A DNA stretch of 64,000 bases from Pontibacter flavimaris (GCF_001907195.1 NZ_LVWA01000003.1:1-64000); one strand, 5' to 3'; counted from the first letter of the stretch, positions 1 through 9,713 are shown. Program-made: numbers and translations. Notes: generated by a model from the sequence alone, not told the origin.

Positions 1-440
1 TGAGCGCCTATGCGAGTTTTTCCGGTGACGAACGCTAGTGAGGCAGCCCGAGGCACGAGGGCAGGAAAAGCTCCCAGCGCGATGCCCGAAGGCGAGGCCT
101 CCCGGCCTTGAGGGAGCCAAAGCAAGAAATGAAACGAGCCGCATGTAAGTCTGGAGGATGAACGGGAGCTAGCAAGGATAGCTTGTGTGAAATAACGGGA
201 AGCTGCGGCTAAGGAAGTATGGCCGAAGTATAATTCGAAGTATAAAGTATGGCTCAAGTATAAAAAGGCACAAGCGGACGCTTGCGCCAGAGAAAGCATA
301 AAGTATGGCTTGCGCAAGTATGAAAGTATAGCTAAAGCAAGTATGGCTTTTCAAGCCAGTCGGGGCACAGACTCGACACCTACTGTTAGGACGCAAGTCT
401 GGAGATTTGCGCCAGAAACAGTAGGTATAAAGTATAGCGC
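1..440 (-). repeat. Composite dispersed repeat, copy A (cut by window edge)
   Basis: Non-coding block sharing several long words, in inverse orientation, with blocks at 11875-12275 and 28312-28640. Shared parts include the stretch around 74-170 (ending in a TAAGTCTGGAGG word), the hairpin at about 267-288 (GGCACAAGCGG with CGCTTGCGCC) and a segment at 340-360 ending in CAAGCCAGTCGGG. Base 1 lies inside the repeat, so the left end is not visible. Many AAGTATA words sit inside it. No convincing reading frame: the listed open frames here have low-complexity, repeat-derived translations. It is inferred to be a non-autonomous dispersed element. Confidence 0.7.
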
Positions 441-771
441 AAGTATAAATTCCTTTCCGCTCACCTCCCGGAAGCGAAGCACGGGGGCAGACACGCGCTG
501 TAAAGTTCGCCCCGCAGCTTTTCCCAGGGCTTGCACCAAAGTATAAGTCGAGCCACAATTTACATTTATCAACGCGTTTTTCATGTAAATTACTGAAGTA
601 CAGCTTAATAACCTTCTTTTGAAAAAGTATGTATTAGAAACATCTGAAAATTAGTATCACGCAAACCTTGTTTTGTACAATCGGAAGTTGAACATCGAAT
701 TTGGCCATGGTTGTGCCTATCTCCCAATACACCTGGAATACTAAACTAAACTTTTACACATCTCAGCTTGC
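441..771. other. Non-coding leader region before pyc
   Basis: No supported gene. Base composition becomes AT-richer after about 550. I found no exact TTTG/TAnnTTTG promoter pair. Weak TTTTG words near 617 and 674 are the only candidates. The pyc start codon follows directly at 772. Confidence 0.5.
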
Positions 772-3700
772 ATGAAAATTAAAAAAGTACTTGTTGCCAA
801 CCGGGGCGAAATCGCGATCAGGGTGCTGCGTGCGTGCACGGAGCTGAACATTGAGACGGTAGCCATTTATACCTATGAGGACCGCTATTCGCTGCACCGC
901 TACAAAGCCGACGAGGCCTACCAGATCGGCAAGGACAACCAGCCACTGCAACCCTACCTCGACATCGACGGCATCATCCGGATAGCGAAAGAGAACAACG
1001 TGGACGCCATTCACCCGGGCTATGGCTTTCTGTCCGAGAACCAGCATTTCTCACAGCGGTGTGCCGACAACGGCATCATCTTCGTCGGACCCAAGCCGCA
1101 GGTAATGGCCTCTTTGGGAGATAAGATTGCGGCTAAGAAAGTAGCCGTGAGCTGCGAGGTGCCCGTGATCCAGAGTAGCGACCTCGATCTAAACACCTTT
1201 GAGACAGGCCGGGAGGAGGCGCACCGCATTGGATACCCGCTCATGCTGAAGGCGGCTGCCGGCGGTGGCGGCCGGGGTATGCGCGTGATCCGGGACGACG
1301 AGCAGCTGGAGAAGGGATTTTTTGAGGCCAGGAACGAGGCGCTGAAAGCCTTCGGCGACGACACGGTTTTCCTGGAGAAGTACGTGGAAAACCCCAAGCA
1401 CATCGAGGTGCAGATTGTGGCCGATGCATATGGCAACATCACGCACCTTTTTGAGCGGGACTGCTCGGTGCAGCGCCGCTTCCAGAAGGTGGTGGAGGTG
1501 GCCCCGGCCATCAGCCTGAACGAGGAAACGCGCCAGAAGCTCTACGATTACGCCATCCGCATCTGCAAGGCCGTCAACTATAATAACGTAGGCACGGTGG
1601 AGTTCCTGGTGGAGCCGCACACGGATAAAATCTACTTTATCGAGGTGAACCCGCGCATCCAGGTGGAGCACACGGTCACGGAGATGATCACGGGAATCGA
1701 CCTGATCAAGACGCAGCTTTACATTGCCGACGGCTACCGGCTGGATGATGAAGAAGTGCTGCTGGGGCCGCAGCATGTGGTGCGCGCCAACGGCGTGGCC
1801 ATTCAGTGCCGCATCACCACCGAGGATCCGGAGAACGATTTCAAGCCCGACTATGGCACCATCATCGCCTACCGCAGCGCCGGTGGCTTCGGCATCCGCC
1901 TCGACCAGGGCAGCGTGTACACGGGCGCCAAGATCAGCCCCTTCTTCGATTCACTGCTGGTAAAAGTATCCACCCATGCGCCTACGCTGGCCCTGGCCGC
2001 CAACAAAATGGCGCGCACGCTGGATGAGTTCCGCATCCGGGGCGTGAAGCACAACATGCAGTTCCTGCAGAACATCATCGGGCACCCCACCTTCATCTCC
2101 GGCGACGCCACCGTGGACTTTGTGAAGAACCACCCCGGGTTGTTTGTCTTTAAGCAGCGCAAAGACAGGGCTACGAAGATGCTCGCCTACCTGGCTGATG
2201 TGATGGTGAACGGCAACCCGGACGTGAAGAAGGTAGATCCGGACAAGGTGCTGCGCAAGCCCTACTTGCATAGTTTCAACACGAACAAAGCTTATGAAAA
2301 AGGCACCAAGGACCTGCTGACGGAGCTGGGGCCGGAGGAGTTCTCCAAATGGCTGCGCAACGACCCGCAAATTCACTACACCGACACCACTTTCCGGGAT
2401 GCGCACCAGTCGCTGCTGGCCACGCGCATGCGCTCATTCGATATGCTCAAGATTGCCGAAGCCTACGCCAAGGACCATCCGCAGATCTTCAGTATGGAAG
2501 TATGGGGTGGCGCTACCTTTGATGTGTGCCTGCGCTTTTTGCACGAAGACCCCTGGGACCGGCTGGCCGAGATACGTAAAGCGGTACCGAACATACTCTT
2601 GCAGATGCTTATTCGGGGCTCCAACGGGGTGGGGTACAAAGCCTACCCGGACAACCTGATCGAGGCTTTTGTAGAGAAATCCTGGGAGACGGGCGTGGAC
2701 ATTTTCCGCATCTTCGACTCGCTGAACTGGATGAAAAGTATGGAGCCCTGCATCAACTTCGTGCGCAAGCGTACGCAAGGCCTGGCCGAGGGCGCCATCT
2801 GCTACACCGGCGACATCCTGAACCCGAAAAAGACAAAGTATACCCTGGACTATTACCTGCAACTGGCCCGGCAACTGGAGGATGCCGGCGCGCACATTCT
2901 GGCCGTGAAGGACATGGCCGGCCTGCTGAAGCCTTATGCAGCCTCCGAGCTCATCACGGCGCTGCGCGAGACGGTCAAGCTCCCCATCCATTTGCATACC
3001 CACGACACTTCCTCCGTGCAGTCGGCTACCTACCTGAAGGCGATCGAAGCCGGGGTGGATGTGGTGGACGTAGCGCTTGGGGCGATGTCGGGGCTTACCT
3101 CGCAGCCTAACTTCAACGCTATGGTGGAGATGATGCGCTTCCAGGAGCGCCACCGTGAGTTCGACCAAAAGAGCCTGAACCAGCACTCGAATTACTGGGA
3201 AACGGTGCGTGAGTACTATTACCCGTTCGAGTCGGGACTGAAGGCAGGCACGGCCGAAGTATACCGCCACGAGATTCCGGGAGGGCAGTACTCCAACCTG
3301 CGCCCGCAAGCCAACGCACTTGGTTTGGGAGATAAATGGGAGGAGATAAAGGAAACCTACGCCGAGGTGAACCAGCTGTTCGGGGATGTGGTGAAGGTAA
3401 CGCCCAGCTCTAAAGTGGTGGGGGATATGGCTTTATACTTAGTGTCGAATAATCTGACTACGGTGGATGTGCTGGAGCGGGGCGGGGAGATCTCGTTTCC
3501 GGAGTCGGTGCAATCGTTCTTTAAAGGCGAGTTGGGCCAGCCGGTGGGCGGTTTTCCGAAAAAGCTGCAGGAGATCATCCTGAAAGAGGAAAAACCCTTT
3601 ACCGATCGGCCAAACGAGCACCTGGAGCCAGTAGATTTTGAGACTGCGTTTGGGGCCTTCCAGGAGAAGTTCGGGAAAGAAACGAAGTTCACTGACTTTC

Positions 3701-4215
3701 TGAGTTACCAGCTCTACCCTAAAGTATACGAGGCCTACCACAAGCACCTGGAGCAGTACGGCGACGTGTCCAAGATCCCGACCAGGCTCTTTTTCTACGG
3801 TCTGCAGCCCGGCGAGGAAGCCATCATCGACATTGCGCGCGGCAAGTCCATTGTGGTGAAGCACCAGTCGGTGGGCCATGTGAACGAGGACGGCATGCGC
3901 ACTGTGTTCTTTAAGCTGAACGGACAGAGCCGCAACATCGACGTGCGCGACCGCTCGGTGAAGGTGGAGCGCGTGGAGCATCAGAAAATAGACAAAAACA
4001 ACCCGAAACAAATCGGCGCGCCGCTGCAGGGGCTGCTGTCGAAGATACTGGTGGAGAAGGAGCAGAAGGTGAAGAAGAACACGCCGCTTTTCGTGATCGA
4101 GGCCATGAAGATGGAGACCACCATCACCGCCGCGGCCGATGCGGAGGTAGCCAGCATCACTTTGCCGGAGGGCGAACTGGTGAACACCGATGATTTGGTA
4201 CTGACGCTGGCATAA
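772..4215 (+). CDS. pyc: Pyruvate carboxylase
   Basis: Full-length 1147-residue single-chain pyruvate carboxylase, which makes oxaloacetate from pyruvate, bicarbonate and ATP to refill the TCA cycle in the cytoplasm. The N-terminal biotin carboxylase part has the glycine-rich ATP-grasp loop (AAAGGGGRGMR, near 161-171) and EVNPRIQVEHTVTE (near 290). The carboxyltransferase barrel begins near 537 (DTTFRDAHQS) and shows the metal-binding HLHTHDT near 740 and the AVKDMAG lysine near 711. The biotin carrier is C-terminal, with the biotinylated Lys1113 in EAMKMET. The length is usual for the one-subunit form. It stands alone, followed by a stem-loop. At least four AAGTATA words lie inside the gene (about 2835, 3255, 3427, 3721). 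Confidence 0.97.
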   Translation: MKIKKVLVANRGEIAIRVLRACTELNIETVAIYTYEDRYSLHRYKADEAYQIGKDNQPLQPYLDIDGIIRIAKENNVDAIHPGYGFLSENQHFSQRCADNGIIFVGPKPQVMASLGDKIAAKKVAVSCEVPVIQSSDLDLNTFETGREEAHRIGYPLMLKAAAGGGGRGMRVIRDDEQLEKGFFEARNEALKAFGDDTVFLEKYVENPKHIEVQIVADAYGNITHLFERDCSVQRRFQKVVEVAPAISLNEETRQKLYDYAIRICKAVNYNNVGTVEFLVEPHTDKIYFIEVNPRIQVEHTVTEMITGIDLIKTQLYIADGYRLDDEEVLLGPQHVVRANGVAIQCRITTEDPENDFKPDYGTIIAYRSAGGFGIRLDQGSVYTGAKISPFFDSLLVKVSTHAPTLALAANKMARTLDEFRIRGVKHNMQFLQNIIGHPTFISGDATVDFVKNHPGLFVFKQRKDRATKMLAYLADVMVNGNPDVKKVDPDKVLRKPYLHSFNTNKAYEKGTKDLLTELGPEEFSKWLRNDPQIHYTDTTFRDAHQSLLATRMRSFDMLKIAEAYAKDHPQIFSMEVWGGATFDVCLRFLHEDPWDRLAEIRKAVPNILLQMLIRGSNGVGYKAYPDNLIEAFVEKSWETGVDIFRIFDSLNWMKSMEPCINFVRKRTQGLAEGAICYTGDILNPKKTKYTLDYYLQLARQLEDAGAHILAVKDMAGLLKPYAASELITALRETVKLPIHLHTHDTSSVQSATYLKAIEAGVDVVDVALGAMSGLTSQPNFNAMVEMMRFQERHREFDQKSLNQHSNYWETVREYYYPFESGLKAGTAEVYRHEIPGGQYSNLRPQANALGLGDKWEEIKETYAEVNQLFGDVVKVTPSSKVVGDMALYLVSNNLTTVDVLERGGEISFPESVQSFFKGELGQPVGGFPKKLQEIILKEEKPFTDRPNEHLEPVDFETAFGAFQEKFGKETKFTDFLSYQLYPKVYEAYHKHLEQYGDVSKIPTRLFFYGLQPGEEAIIDIARGKSIVVKHQSVGHVNEDGMRTVFFKLNGQSRNIDVRDRSVKVERVEHQKIDKNNPKQIGAPLQGLLSKILVEKEQKVKKNTPLFVIEAMKMETTITAAADAEVASITLPEGELVNTDDLVLTLA

Positions 4216-4245
4216 AACTCAGAACATCAATTAGTGCAATCCCTG

Positions 4246-4277
4246 CAAAGCCAACGCCCGTATAGGAGTTGGCTTTG
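4246..4277 (+). terminator. Stem-loop after pyc
   Basis: Perfect 10-bp stem (CAAAGCCAAC with GTTGGCTTTG) around a 12-base loop, 30 bases after the pyc stop. The following tract is only moderately T-rich (TTGTCG), so termination is likely but not certain. Confidence 0.5.
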
Positions 4278-4418
4278 TTGTCGTAACGGCAAAGTAGCAC
4301 GTAGGGCAAAGTATAAGCAGGCACCAAGTATAAACCTCCCGCCTTTCCATGCTGCATTCCCATACTATTTAGCTAACTTACACGCCCAACAATCCTGAAA
4401 GCGGCTCAAGAACACCTG

Positions 4419-6656
4419 ATGCAGAATTATCAGAACTATAAAGTTGACCTCTCCAATTGCGATAAGGAACCCATCCATATCATCGGAAGAATCCAGCCGC
4501 ACGGCTTCCTGCTTATCCTGAATAAGAGTACGCTGGAGGTGGAACAGGTAAGCGAGAACCTGGGCCAGTTTCTGCAGGCTGAACCGGCCATACTTTCAGG
4601 CAAGCAGCTGGACACCATTATTTCTGCGGAAGAGTATGCAACGCTGGAAAAACAGCTGCGGCAGTATGAGGGGCCACGTATAAAACCGAGGCTGGTGCAG
4701 CTGCAGGGTCATCTATACTTCGCTTTCCTCCACGAGTCGCGGGGCAGCCTGGTGCTGGAGTGCGAGCCCTATGCGCAGCCGGCAGCGGGGCAGGAGCTGC
4801 TGGAGCAGAACGGGGCATATACTAACTTCCTGGAGAAGCTGGACCAGGAGGGCACGCTGGAGGGACAGGCCCGTTTAACGGCAGCGTTCGTGCAGCAGGC
4901 CATCGCCTACGACCACGTCATGCTCTACCGCTTCGATGAGGACTGGCATGGCGAGGTGATCGCTGAAAAAGTTGTGAGCGGCCAGCATTCTTACCTGCAC
5001 CACCATTTCCCGGCCTCCGACATTCCGGCGCAGGCGCGCGCGCTGCTGCTCCAGAAGCCGGTGCGCCAGATTGCCGATGTGTCGGCGAAGGCGGTTAACA
5101 TCAAGCCATACTTTAACCCGGCCACCGGGGAGCCATCCAACATCATCCTGTCCGAGTTGCGTAACCCGTCGGAGATCCACCTGGAGTACCTGCAGAACAT
5201 GGGCGTGCAGGCAACCTTGTCTGTCTCCATTGTCGTGAACGGCAAGCTGTGGGGCATCATCGCCTGCCAGCACAAAGCCCCGCAGTTTGTGAACTACTGG
5301 CAACGCCAGCTTTGCCTGAACGTGGCCCAGGCCTTTGCCAACGGTGTGCTGGCGCACCAGGAGCAGCACGACCAGCGGCAACTGGAGGAGCTGCGCCGGC
5401 AGGAGGAACAACTGATGCGCCGCCTGATGCAAAGCTCGAACCTGGAAGAGGAACTGCAGGCGCAGAAGCCCGCCATACTTGCCCTGACCGAAGCCAGTGG
5501 CCTGGCCCTGCTGCTTGGCGGCAAATGCTACACCCATGGCCTTACGCCCGGAGAGGACGATCTGAAGGCGCTGGCAGACTGGCTCTCCAGGGAAGCTGCC
5601 GGAAGCACGTTTCATACGCGCAATTTATCCAGGGAATATCCTGCCGCCGCTGCCATAAGCGGGCCGGCAAGCGGGCTGCTGGCGCTGGAGATCTCCAGGC
5701 TCAACAAAGAATACCTTTTATACTTTAAGCCTGAGATTTCTGAAAAACGGATATGGGCCGGAAAGCCGGATAAGGAAACAGAGGAGAAATCACGGCGCAT
5801 ACACCCGCGCAAGTCGTTTGCGCGCTGGGTGCAGGTAATCCGGGGCAAGTCGCTGCCCTGGGGCCTGAACGAGGTAGAGATGGCGCAGACCCTGGTGAAA
5901 GACCTGATCTCGGTGGTGCTGCGCAATCAGAAGGAGCACCTGGAGACGCTGAACAAGCAGCTGGTGCAAAGCTCCGGCGTTGTGGCCTCTAAAAACCGCC
6001 GCCTGGAGGATTTCGCCCAGATAATAGCCCATAATCTGCGCTCGCCGCTCGGCAACATGAAAGGCCTGCTAAACCATTACCAGGCGCAGCCAACCGAGGA
6101 AACGGCAGGGCAGGTGATGCACATGATGGACAAGATGGTGCAGAACATGGCCTCCACGCTGGATGACCTGAACATGATACTGGAGAGCGAGCTGGGCCAG
6201 AAACTGGAGCAGCAGACCGTGTACCTGCCGGAAATTATTGAGCGGGAGCTGGAGAACCTGCAGGCCATTATACTTGAGACCGACGCAGAAGTAGAACTGG
6301 ACCTGAAGGTGCACCAGGTAAAGGCTCCGAAAGTATACCTGGAAAGTATGGCCCACAACCTTATCTCGAATGCCCTGAAGTACAGGTCTTCGGAGCGGCG
6401 GCCGCACATCCGGATCAGGTCGTGGCAGGAGGAAGGGCAGATGTGCCTTTCCGTGAAGGATAACGGGCTGGGGCTGAACCTGCAGCGCTACGGGCACAAG
6501 ATATTTACCCTCTACAACACCTTCCATAAGCACAAAGACGCCAAGGGCCTGGGGCTGTACCTGACCAAGATTCAGGCCGAGGCCTTGGGCGGAGGCATTT
6601 CGGTAGAGAGCACTCCCGGCGAGGGCGCTACCTTTCAAGTATGCCTGAAAGTATAA
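4419..6656 (+). CDS. bphP: Bacteriophytochrome sensor histidine kinase
   Basis: Red/far-red light receptor kinase of 745 residues, no membrane segments. Order: short N-terminal tail with the bilin-attachment Cys14 in the classic CDKEPIHI setting, PAS (to about 110), GAF with the PASDIP signature (198-203, Asp201), PHY with the tongue motif PRKSF (463-467), then HisKA with phospho-acceptor His538 (AHNLRSPLGNM) and a HATPase domain (N box HNLISNALKY, G boxes DNGLGLNL and GLGLYLTK). Cys in the tail plus PASDIP indicates a biliverdin-binding bacteriophytochrome. No response regulator or classical heme oxygenase lies beside it. The next gene is a small ABM-fold protein 56 bases downstream, possibly co-transcribed. 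Chromophore identity and output are inferred. Confidence 0.93.
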   Translation: MQNYQNYKVDLSNCDKEPIHIIGRIQPHGFLLILNKSTLEVEQVSENLGQFLQAEPAILSGKQLDTIISAEEYATLEKQLRQYEGPRIKPRLVQLQGHLYFAFLHESRGSLVLECEPYAQPAAGQELLEQNGAYTNFLEKLDQEGTLEGQARLTAAFVQQAIAYDHVMLYRFDEDWHGEVIAEKVVSGQHSYLHHHFPASDIPAQARALLLQKPVRQIADVSAKAVNIKPYFNPATGEPSNIILSELRNPSEIHLEYLQNMGVQATLSVSIVVNGKLWGIIACQHKAPQFVNYWQRQLCLNVAQAFANGVLAHQEQHDQRQLEELRRQEEQLMRRLMQSSNLEEELQAQKPAILALTEASGLALLLGGKCYTHGLTPGEDDLKALADWLSREAAGSTFHTRNLSREYPAAAAISGPASGLLALEISRLNKEYLLYFKPEISEKRIWAGKPDKETEEKSRRIHPRKSFARWVQVIRGKSLPWGLNEVEMAQTLVKDLISVVLRNQKEHLETLNKQLVQSSGVVASKNRRLEDFAQIIAHNLRSPLGNMKGLLNHYQAQPTEETAGQVMHMMDKMVQNMASTLDDLNMILESELGQKLEQQTVYLPEIIERELENLQAIILETDAEVELDLKVHQVKAPKVYLESMAHNLISNALKYRSSERRPHIRIRSWQEEGQMCLSVKDNGLGLNLQRYGHKIFTLYNTFHKHKDAKGLGLYLTKIQAEALGGGISVESTPGEGATFQVCLKV

Positions 6657-6712
6657 ATCAACCTTAACCAGCGGCAGGCCGGGAAAAAGCCATGCTGCCA
6701 CAACCATATCGT

Positions 6713-7009
6713 ATGTTTATAGCATCCAGCACCTTTACCATCGCCAACGACATGGCGCCCGAAGTAAGAGCAGCCTTCATCAACCGCCCGCACCTGGTAG
6801 ACAATGCCCCGGGTTTTATCAAAATGAATGTGATGGTGCCTCAGGATAACCCGAACGAGATCTGGCTCCTGACCTACTGGGACGCTGAGGAAAGTTATTT
6901 GGTGTGGTACCGGAACCACATGAAGGAGTCGCACGCGGGGATACCCCAGGGCGTGAAACTGGTACCGGGAAAAACCAAGGTGCGTTTTTTTGAGCTGGTA
7001 GGAGAGTAG
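6713..7009 (+). CDS. Antibiotic biosynthesis monooxygenase (ABM) family protein, HmoA/IsdG-like
   Basis: A 98-residue single-domain protein with the dimeric ferredoxin-like ABM fold. I start it at 6713 (MFIASSTFTI), which fits the family's N-terminal strand; an in-frame ATG at 6692 adds seven residues. Typical ABM features are GFIKMNV, LLTYWDAEESY and a closing WYRNHMKESHAG. Trp65 and His74 sit about where IsdG-type heme-degrading enzymes carry their catalytic Trp and His, but the usual catalytic Asn appears to be Ser (position 5 or 6). It follows the bacteriophytochrome by 56 bases. A role in cutting heme to give a bilin is attractive but unproven; some family members act on quinones or polyketides. 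Confidence 0.75.
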   Translation: MFIASSTFTIANDMAPEVRAAFINRPHLVDNAPGFIKMNVMVPQDNPNEIWLLTYWDAEESYLVWYRNHMKESHAGIPQGVKLVPGKTKVRFFELVGE

Positions 7010-7571
7010 GAGCGTTTTATACGTTAGGCCTATACTTTGCTCTTTCGGATCCCGGGTCCAAAGTATAAAGTATAAAGTATAAAGTATGAGGTATAAAGTA
7101 TAAAACCCGGGTTGCGATTTACTCATGCAGTGCAGGTGTAAACTTACCTATAACCCCTCTGAAGAGCAGGGCCGTTAAATTCTATCTTAAAGCGCTAATT
7201 TCTAACAGTAATGTTGAAGATAGTAAGAACTAGATTCTCCCCTTGAGGGGAGTTAGAGGGGTGTCGGCGTCTGCGTTAGGGCTCTTGTAACTGGCTTTAC
7301 ACCCCTATAGTCCCCTCAAGGGGACAGTTTTCTGTAGACCTTAACGACCCTGCTCCGAGGAGGGGAATCACCTACTCTTTTGCGAAATTCCCCTCCCCGG
7401 AGAGGCTGGGGGTGGTTTGATCACGCTAACTTTTGCCTCTACCCAAACCAAAGTATAAACCCGCTGTTAAAGTATAAACCGTAACCGTTTCACGAAGTAT
7501 AAAGTATACTTGTAAATATGCTGCATGCATACTATTTTTGACGCAGGCGGTTCGGGGACGATGGCAGCCGG
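7010..7571. repeat. Repeat-filled spacer between the ABM gene and TPR gene
   Basis: No gene seen. It holds a tandem AAAGTAT array (7060-7101), a large inverted repeat whose arms lie at 7238-7264 and 7299-7324 (each containing CCCCTTGAGGGG or its complement), and a second G/C-block hairpin (7353-7369 with 7386-7402). Similar CCCCTCC...GGAGGGG...GGGGTGG words recur at 12290-12325, 28733-28770 and 28850-28915, so this is a second dispersed repeat family. It separates two converging genes. Confidence 0.7.
7051..7111. repeat. Period-7 tandem array of AAAGTAT inside an inverted CCCGGGT pair
   Basis: Four exact AAAGTAT units at 7060-7087, one odd base, then AGGTAT and a further AAAGTAT to 7101. The array is bracketed by CCCGGGT (7051-7057) and ACCCGGG (7105-7111), so the whole could fold as a hairpin with the array in the loop. 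Confidence 0.85.
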
Positions 7572-7904
7572 TTAATCGTCCTCGTAATCCAGGCCCATCA
7601 TCTTGTTGTAGGCCTGCTGCAGTTCCGAGAAAGCGTGCATGTTGCCTTCCTGGCGGCTGATGCGCATTCCTTTCTTATAAGTTTGCTCGGCTACATCGTT
7701 TTGGCCCAGCTCCTCGTATAGTTTGGCAGCGTGGTAGTAGGTGCCCACGTAGTTCTCGTGCTCGTGCAGCAGTTTTTCATAAAATTCCAGTGCTTTCTTC
7801 GGGTTTTCCTTCCGGTATTCGGTGGCTATGGCGTATAGGGTAAATGCGTCGTTAGGGTCGTCTTCCAGAAACTTAAAGAGCTGGGCTAATCTGCTTTCGT
7901 TCAT
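7572..7904 (-). CDS. Small tetratricopeptide-repeat protein
   Basis: A 110-residue all-helical cytoplasmic protein without signal peptide. Two to three TPR-like helix pairs can be read: DPNDAFTLYAIATEYRKENP (about 16-35), ALEFYEKLLHEHENYVGTYY (about 38-57) and AAKLYEELGQNDVAEQTYKK (about 58-77). The tail is acidic (YEDD). TPRs bind partner proteins; no enzymatic motif is visible. It is transcribed away from etfB, sharing a 66-base divergent promoter region. Confidence 0.8.
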   Translation of the reverse strand: MNESRLAQLFKFLEDDPNDAFTLYAIATEYRKENPKKALEFYEKLLHEHENYVGTYYHAAKLYEELGQNDVAEQTYKKGMRISRQEGNMHAFSELQQAYNKMMGLDYEDD

Positions 7905-7936
7905 TTCGAATTGGCTATATTTTAATTAACTTCGCA

Positions 7937-7944
7937 CAAATCTA
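7937..7944 (-). promoter_or_regulatory. Bacteroidota -7 element for the TPR gene
   Basis: Minus-strand TAGATTTG, an exact TAnnTTTG match, about 33 bases before the start codon. No TTTG at the -33 position was found, so this is half a promoter. Confidence 0.4.
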
Positions 7945-7970
7945 AATTTTAAAAGCTAACATTTCTAACC

Positions 7971-8711
7971 ATGAAAATATTAGTTTGCATCAGCAACGTA
8001 CCGGATACCACATCCAAGATAAACTTTACGGCTGATAATAAGGAATTTGACAAAAACGGTGTGCAGTTCGTCATCAACCCCTGGGATGAGTACGCACTGA
8101 CCCGCGCCATTGAGCTGAAAGAGGCCAAAGGCGGCACCGTAACTGTATTAAACGTAGGCGAGGCCGATGCCGAGCCAAATATCCGCAAGGCACTGGCCAT
8201 AGGCGCAGACGATGCCATCCGCGTAAACGCAAAACCAACCGATGCTTTCTTCGTGGCGCAGCAGATCGCTGCCGTGGCTAAGGAAAACAGCTACGACATG
8301 ATCCTGATGGGCAAGGAGTCGATCGACTTCAACGGCTCGCAGGTGCATGGCATGGTAGGCGAACTGCTGGGCATCCCATCGGTGGTGCCAGCCTTTAAGC
8401 TGGACCTGGTGGACGACAGCACGGCCCGCCTGGAGCGCGAGATTGAGGGTGGCAAGGAAGTGGTGGAGGTGAAGCTGCCGTTCGTGGCCAGCGCACAGCA
8501 GCCCATGTCCGAGCCCCGCATCCCGAACATGCGCGGCATCATGACGGCCCGTACCAAGCCGCTGGCGGTGAAGGAGCCGGTAGGCGCCGAGGCAAAGGCC
8601 GAGTATGTGCACTTCAGCAAGCCTGAGAAGAAAACCGGCGTGAAGATGATCGAGGCTGAGAATGCCGGAGAACTGATAACATTATTGAGAAACGAAGCTA
8701 AAGTACTATAA
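7971..8711 (+). CDS. etfB: Electron transfer flavoprotein, beta subunit
   Basis: 246 residues, typical EtfB (starts MKILVCISNVPDTTSK). With EtfA it forms the soluble flavoprotein that passes electrons from acyl-CoA and related dehydrogenases to the respiratory chain. The GKESIDFNGSQV region and the C-terminal part are characteristic of the family. The etfA start lies two bases after this stop, so the two are co-translated. Neither gene contains an AAGTATA word, unlike most of the window. Confidence 0.95.
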   Translation: MKILVCISNVPDTTSKINFTADNKEFDKNGVQFVINPWDEYALTRAIELKEAKGGTVTVLNVGEADAEPNIRKALAIGADDAIRVNAKPTDAFFVAQQIAAVAKENSYDMILMGKESIDFNGSQVHGMVGELLGIPSVVPAFKLDLVDDSTARLEREIEGGKEVVEVKLPFVASAQQPMSEPRIPNMRGIMTARTKPLAVKEPVGAEAKAEYVHFSKPEKKTGVKMIEAENAGELITLLRNEAKVL

Positions 8712-8713
8712 CC

Positions 8714-9694
8714 ATGTCTGTATTAGTATTTGTAGAAGGTCTTAACGGAGAGATCAAAAAGTCCTCACTGGAGGCGGCATCGTACGGAAGCCAGGTAGCG
8801 CAGCAACTGGGCACTACGGCCACGGCGGTTGCCATTGGCGAGGTGCACGAAGAAGCGCTAACTAAACTGGGTGAGCAGGGCATCAGCAAAGTATTATACG
8901 ATGCCGACGACCGCCTGAAGCAGTTTGTGGCCGATGCCTATGTAAAAGTAATTGCCAAAGCCGCGCAACAGGAAAGCGCTAAGGTGCTGGTGTTCTCCAA
9001 CTCCAACATCGGTGCTGCCGTGGGTTCTAAGCTGGCCGTTCGTCTGAACGGTTCGCTGGCTACCAACGTAACGTCGCTGCCGAAAACAGACGGCGGACAG
9101 TTTGTGGTAACTCGCGGGGTGTTTTCCGGCAAAGCCTTTGCCGATGTAGCCCTGATCTCTGACGTGAAGATCGTGGCCGTAAAGAAGAACTCCTTCGAGG
9201 CTGCCCATAATGCCGGCAATACTGCCACAGTAGAGAAGCTGTCTGCCGAGCTAACCGATGCAGACTTTGCCGCTGCCCCAAAGGAGACAGTGATGCAGGA
9301 CTCGGACGGTGGCGTACTGCTGCCGGAGGCGGAGATCGTGGTATCAGGCGGTCGTGGCCTGAAAGGGCCGAAGAACTGGCACCTGGTGGAGGATCTGGCC
9401 AAAGTTCTTGGCGCCGCCACGGCCTGTTCCAAGCCGGTGTCCGACATGGACTGGAGACCGCACCACGAGCACGTAGGCCAGACAGGCATCACCGTCAGCC
9501 CTAACCTGTACATCGCCATCGGCATTTCGGGAGCCATCCAGCACCTGGCCGGGGTTAACTCTTCTAAAGTGATTGTCGTTATTAATAAGGATCCGGAGGC
9601 GCCGTTCTTCAAAGCCGCTGATTATGGCATAGTTGGCGACGCATTCGAAATCGTCCCTAAATTAATTGAAGCTGCCAAAGCTTTAGACAAATAG
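8714..9694 (+). CDS. etfA: Electron transfer flavoprotein, alpha subunit
   Basis: 326 residues. The C-terminal FAD-binding domain is clear: SGGRGLKGPKNW (about 212-223), then GQTGITVSPNLYIAIGISGA and the INKDPEAPFF segment ending in ADYGIVGD. Partner of EtfB, two bases downstream of it. The DUF151 gene follows after 19 bases, giving an etfB-etfA-bfn unit that ends in the stem-loop at 10340-10373. Confidence 0.95.
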   Translation: MSVLVFVEGLNGEIKKSSLEAASYGSQVAQQLGTTATAVAIGEVHEEALTKLGEQGISKVLYDADDRLKQFVADAYVKVIAKAAQQESAKVLVFSNSNIGAAVGSKLAVRLNGSLATNVTSLPKTDGGQFVVTRGVFSGKAFADVALISDVKIVAVKKNSFEAAHNAGNTATVEKLSAELTDADFAAAPKETVMQDSDGGVLLPEAEIVVSGGRGLKGPKNWHLVEDLAKVLGAATACSKPVSDMDWRPHHEHVGQTGITVSPNLYIAIGISGAIQHLAGVNSSKVIVVINKDPEAPFFKAADYGIVGDAFEIVPKLIEAAKALDK

Positions 9695-9713
9695 ACTTTA
9701 GAAGAAAGATACT

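Noticed and set aside
169..584. Open frames of 77-129 codons in the first 600 bases
   Set aside because: All read through the composite repeat and AAGTATA words; translations are low-complexity with no start signal.
7060..7101. Short direct repeats suggesting CRISPR
   Set aside because: Period of 7 with no spacers; it is a simple tandem array.
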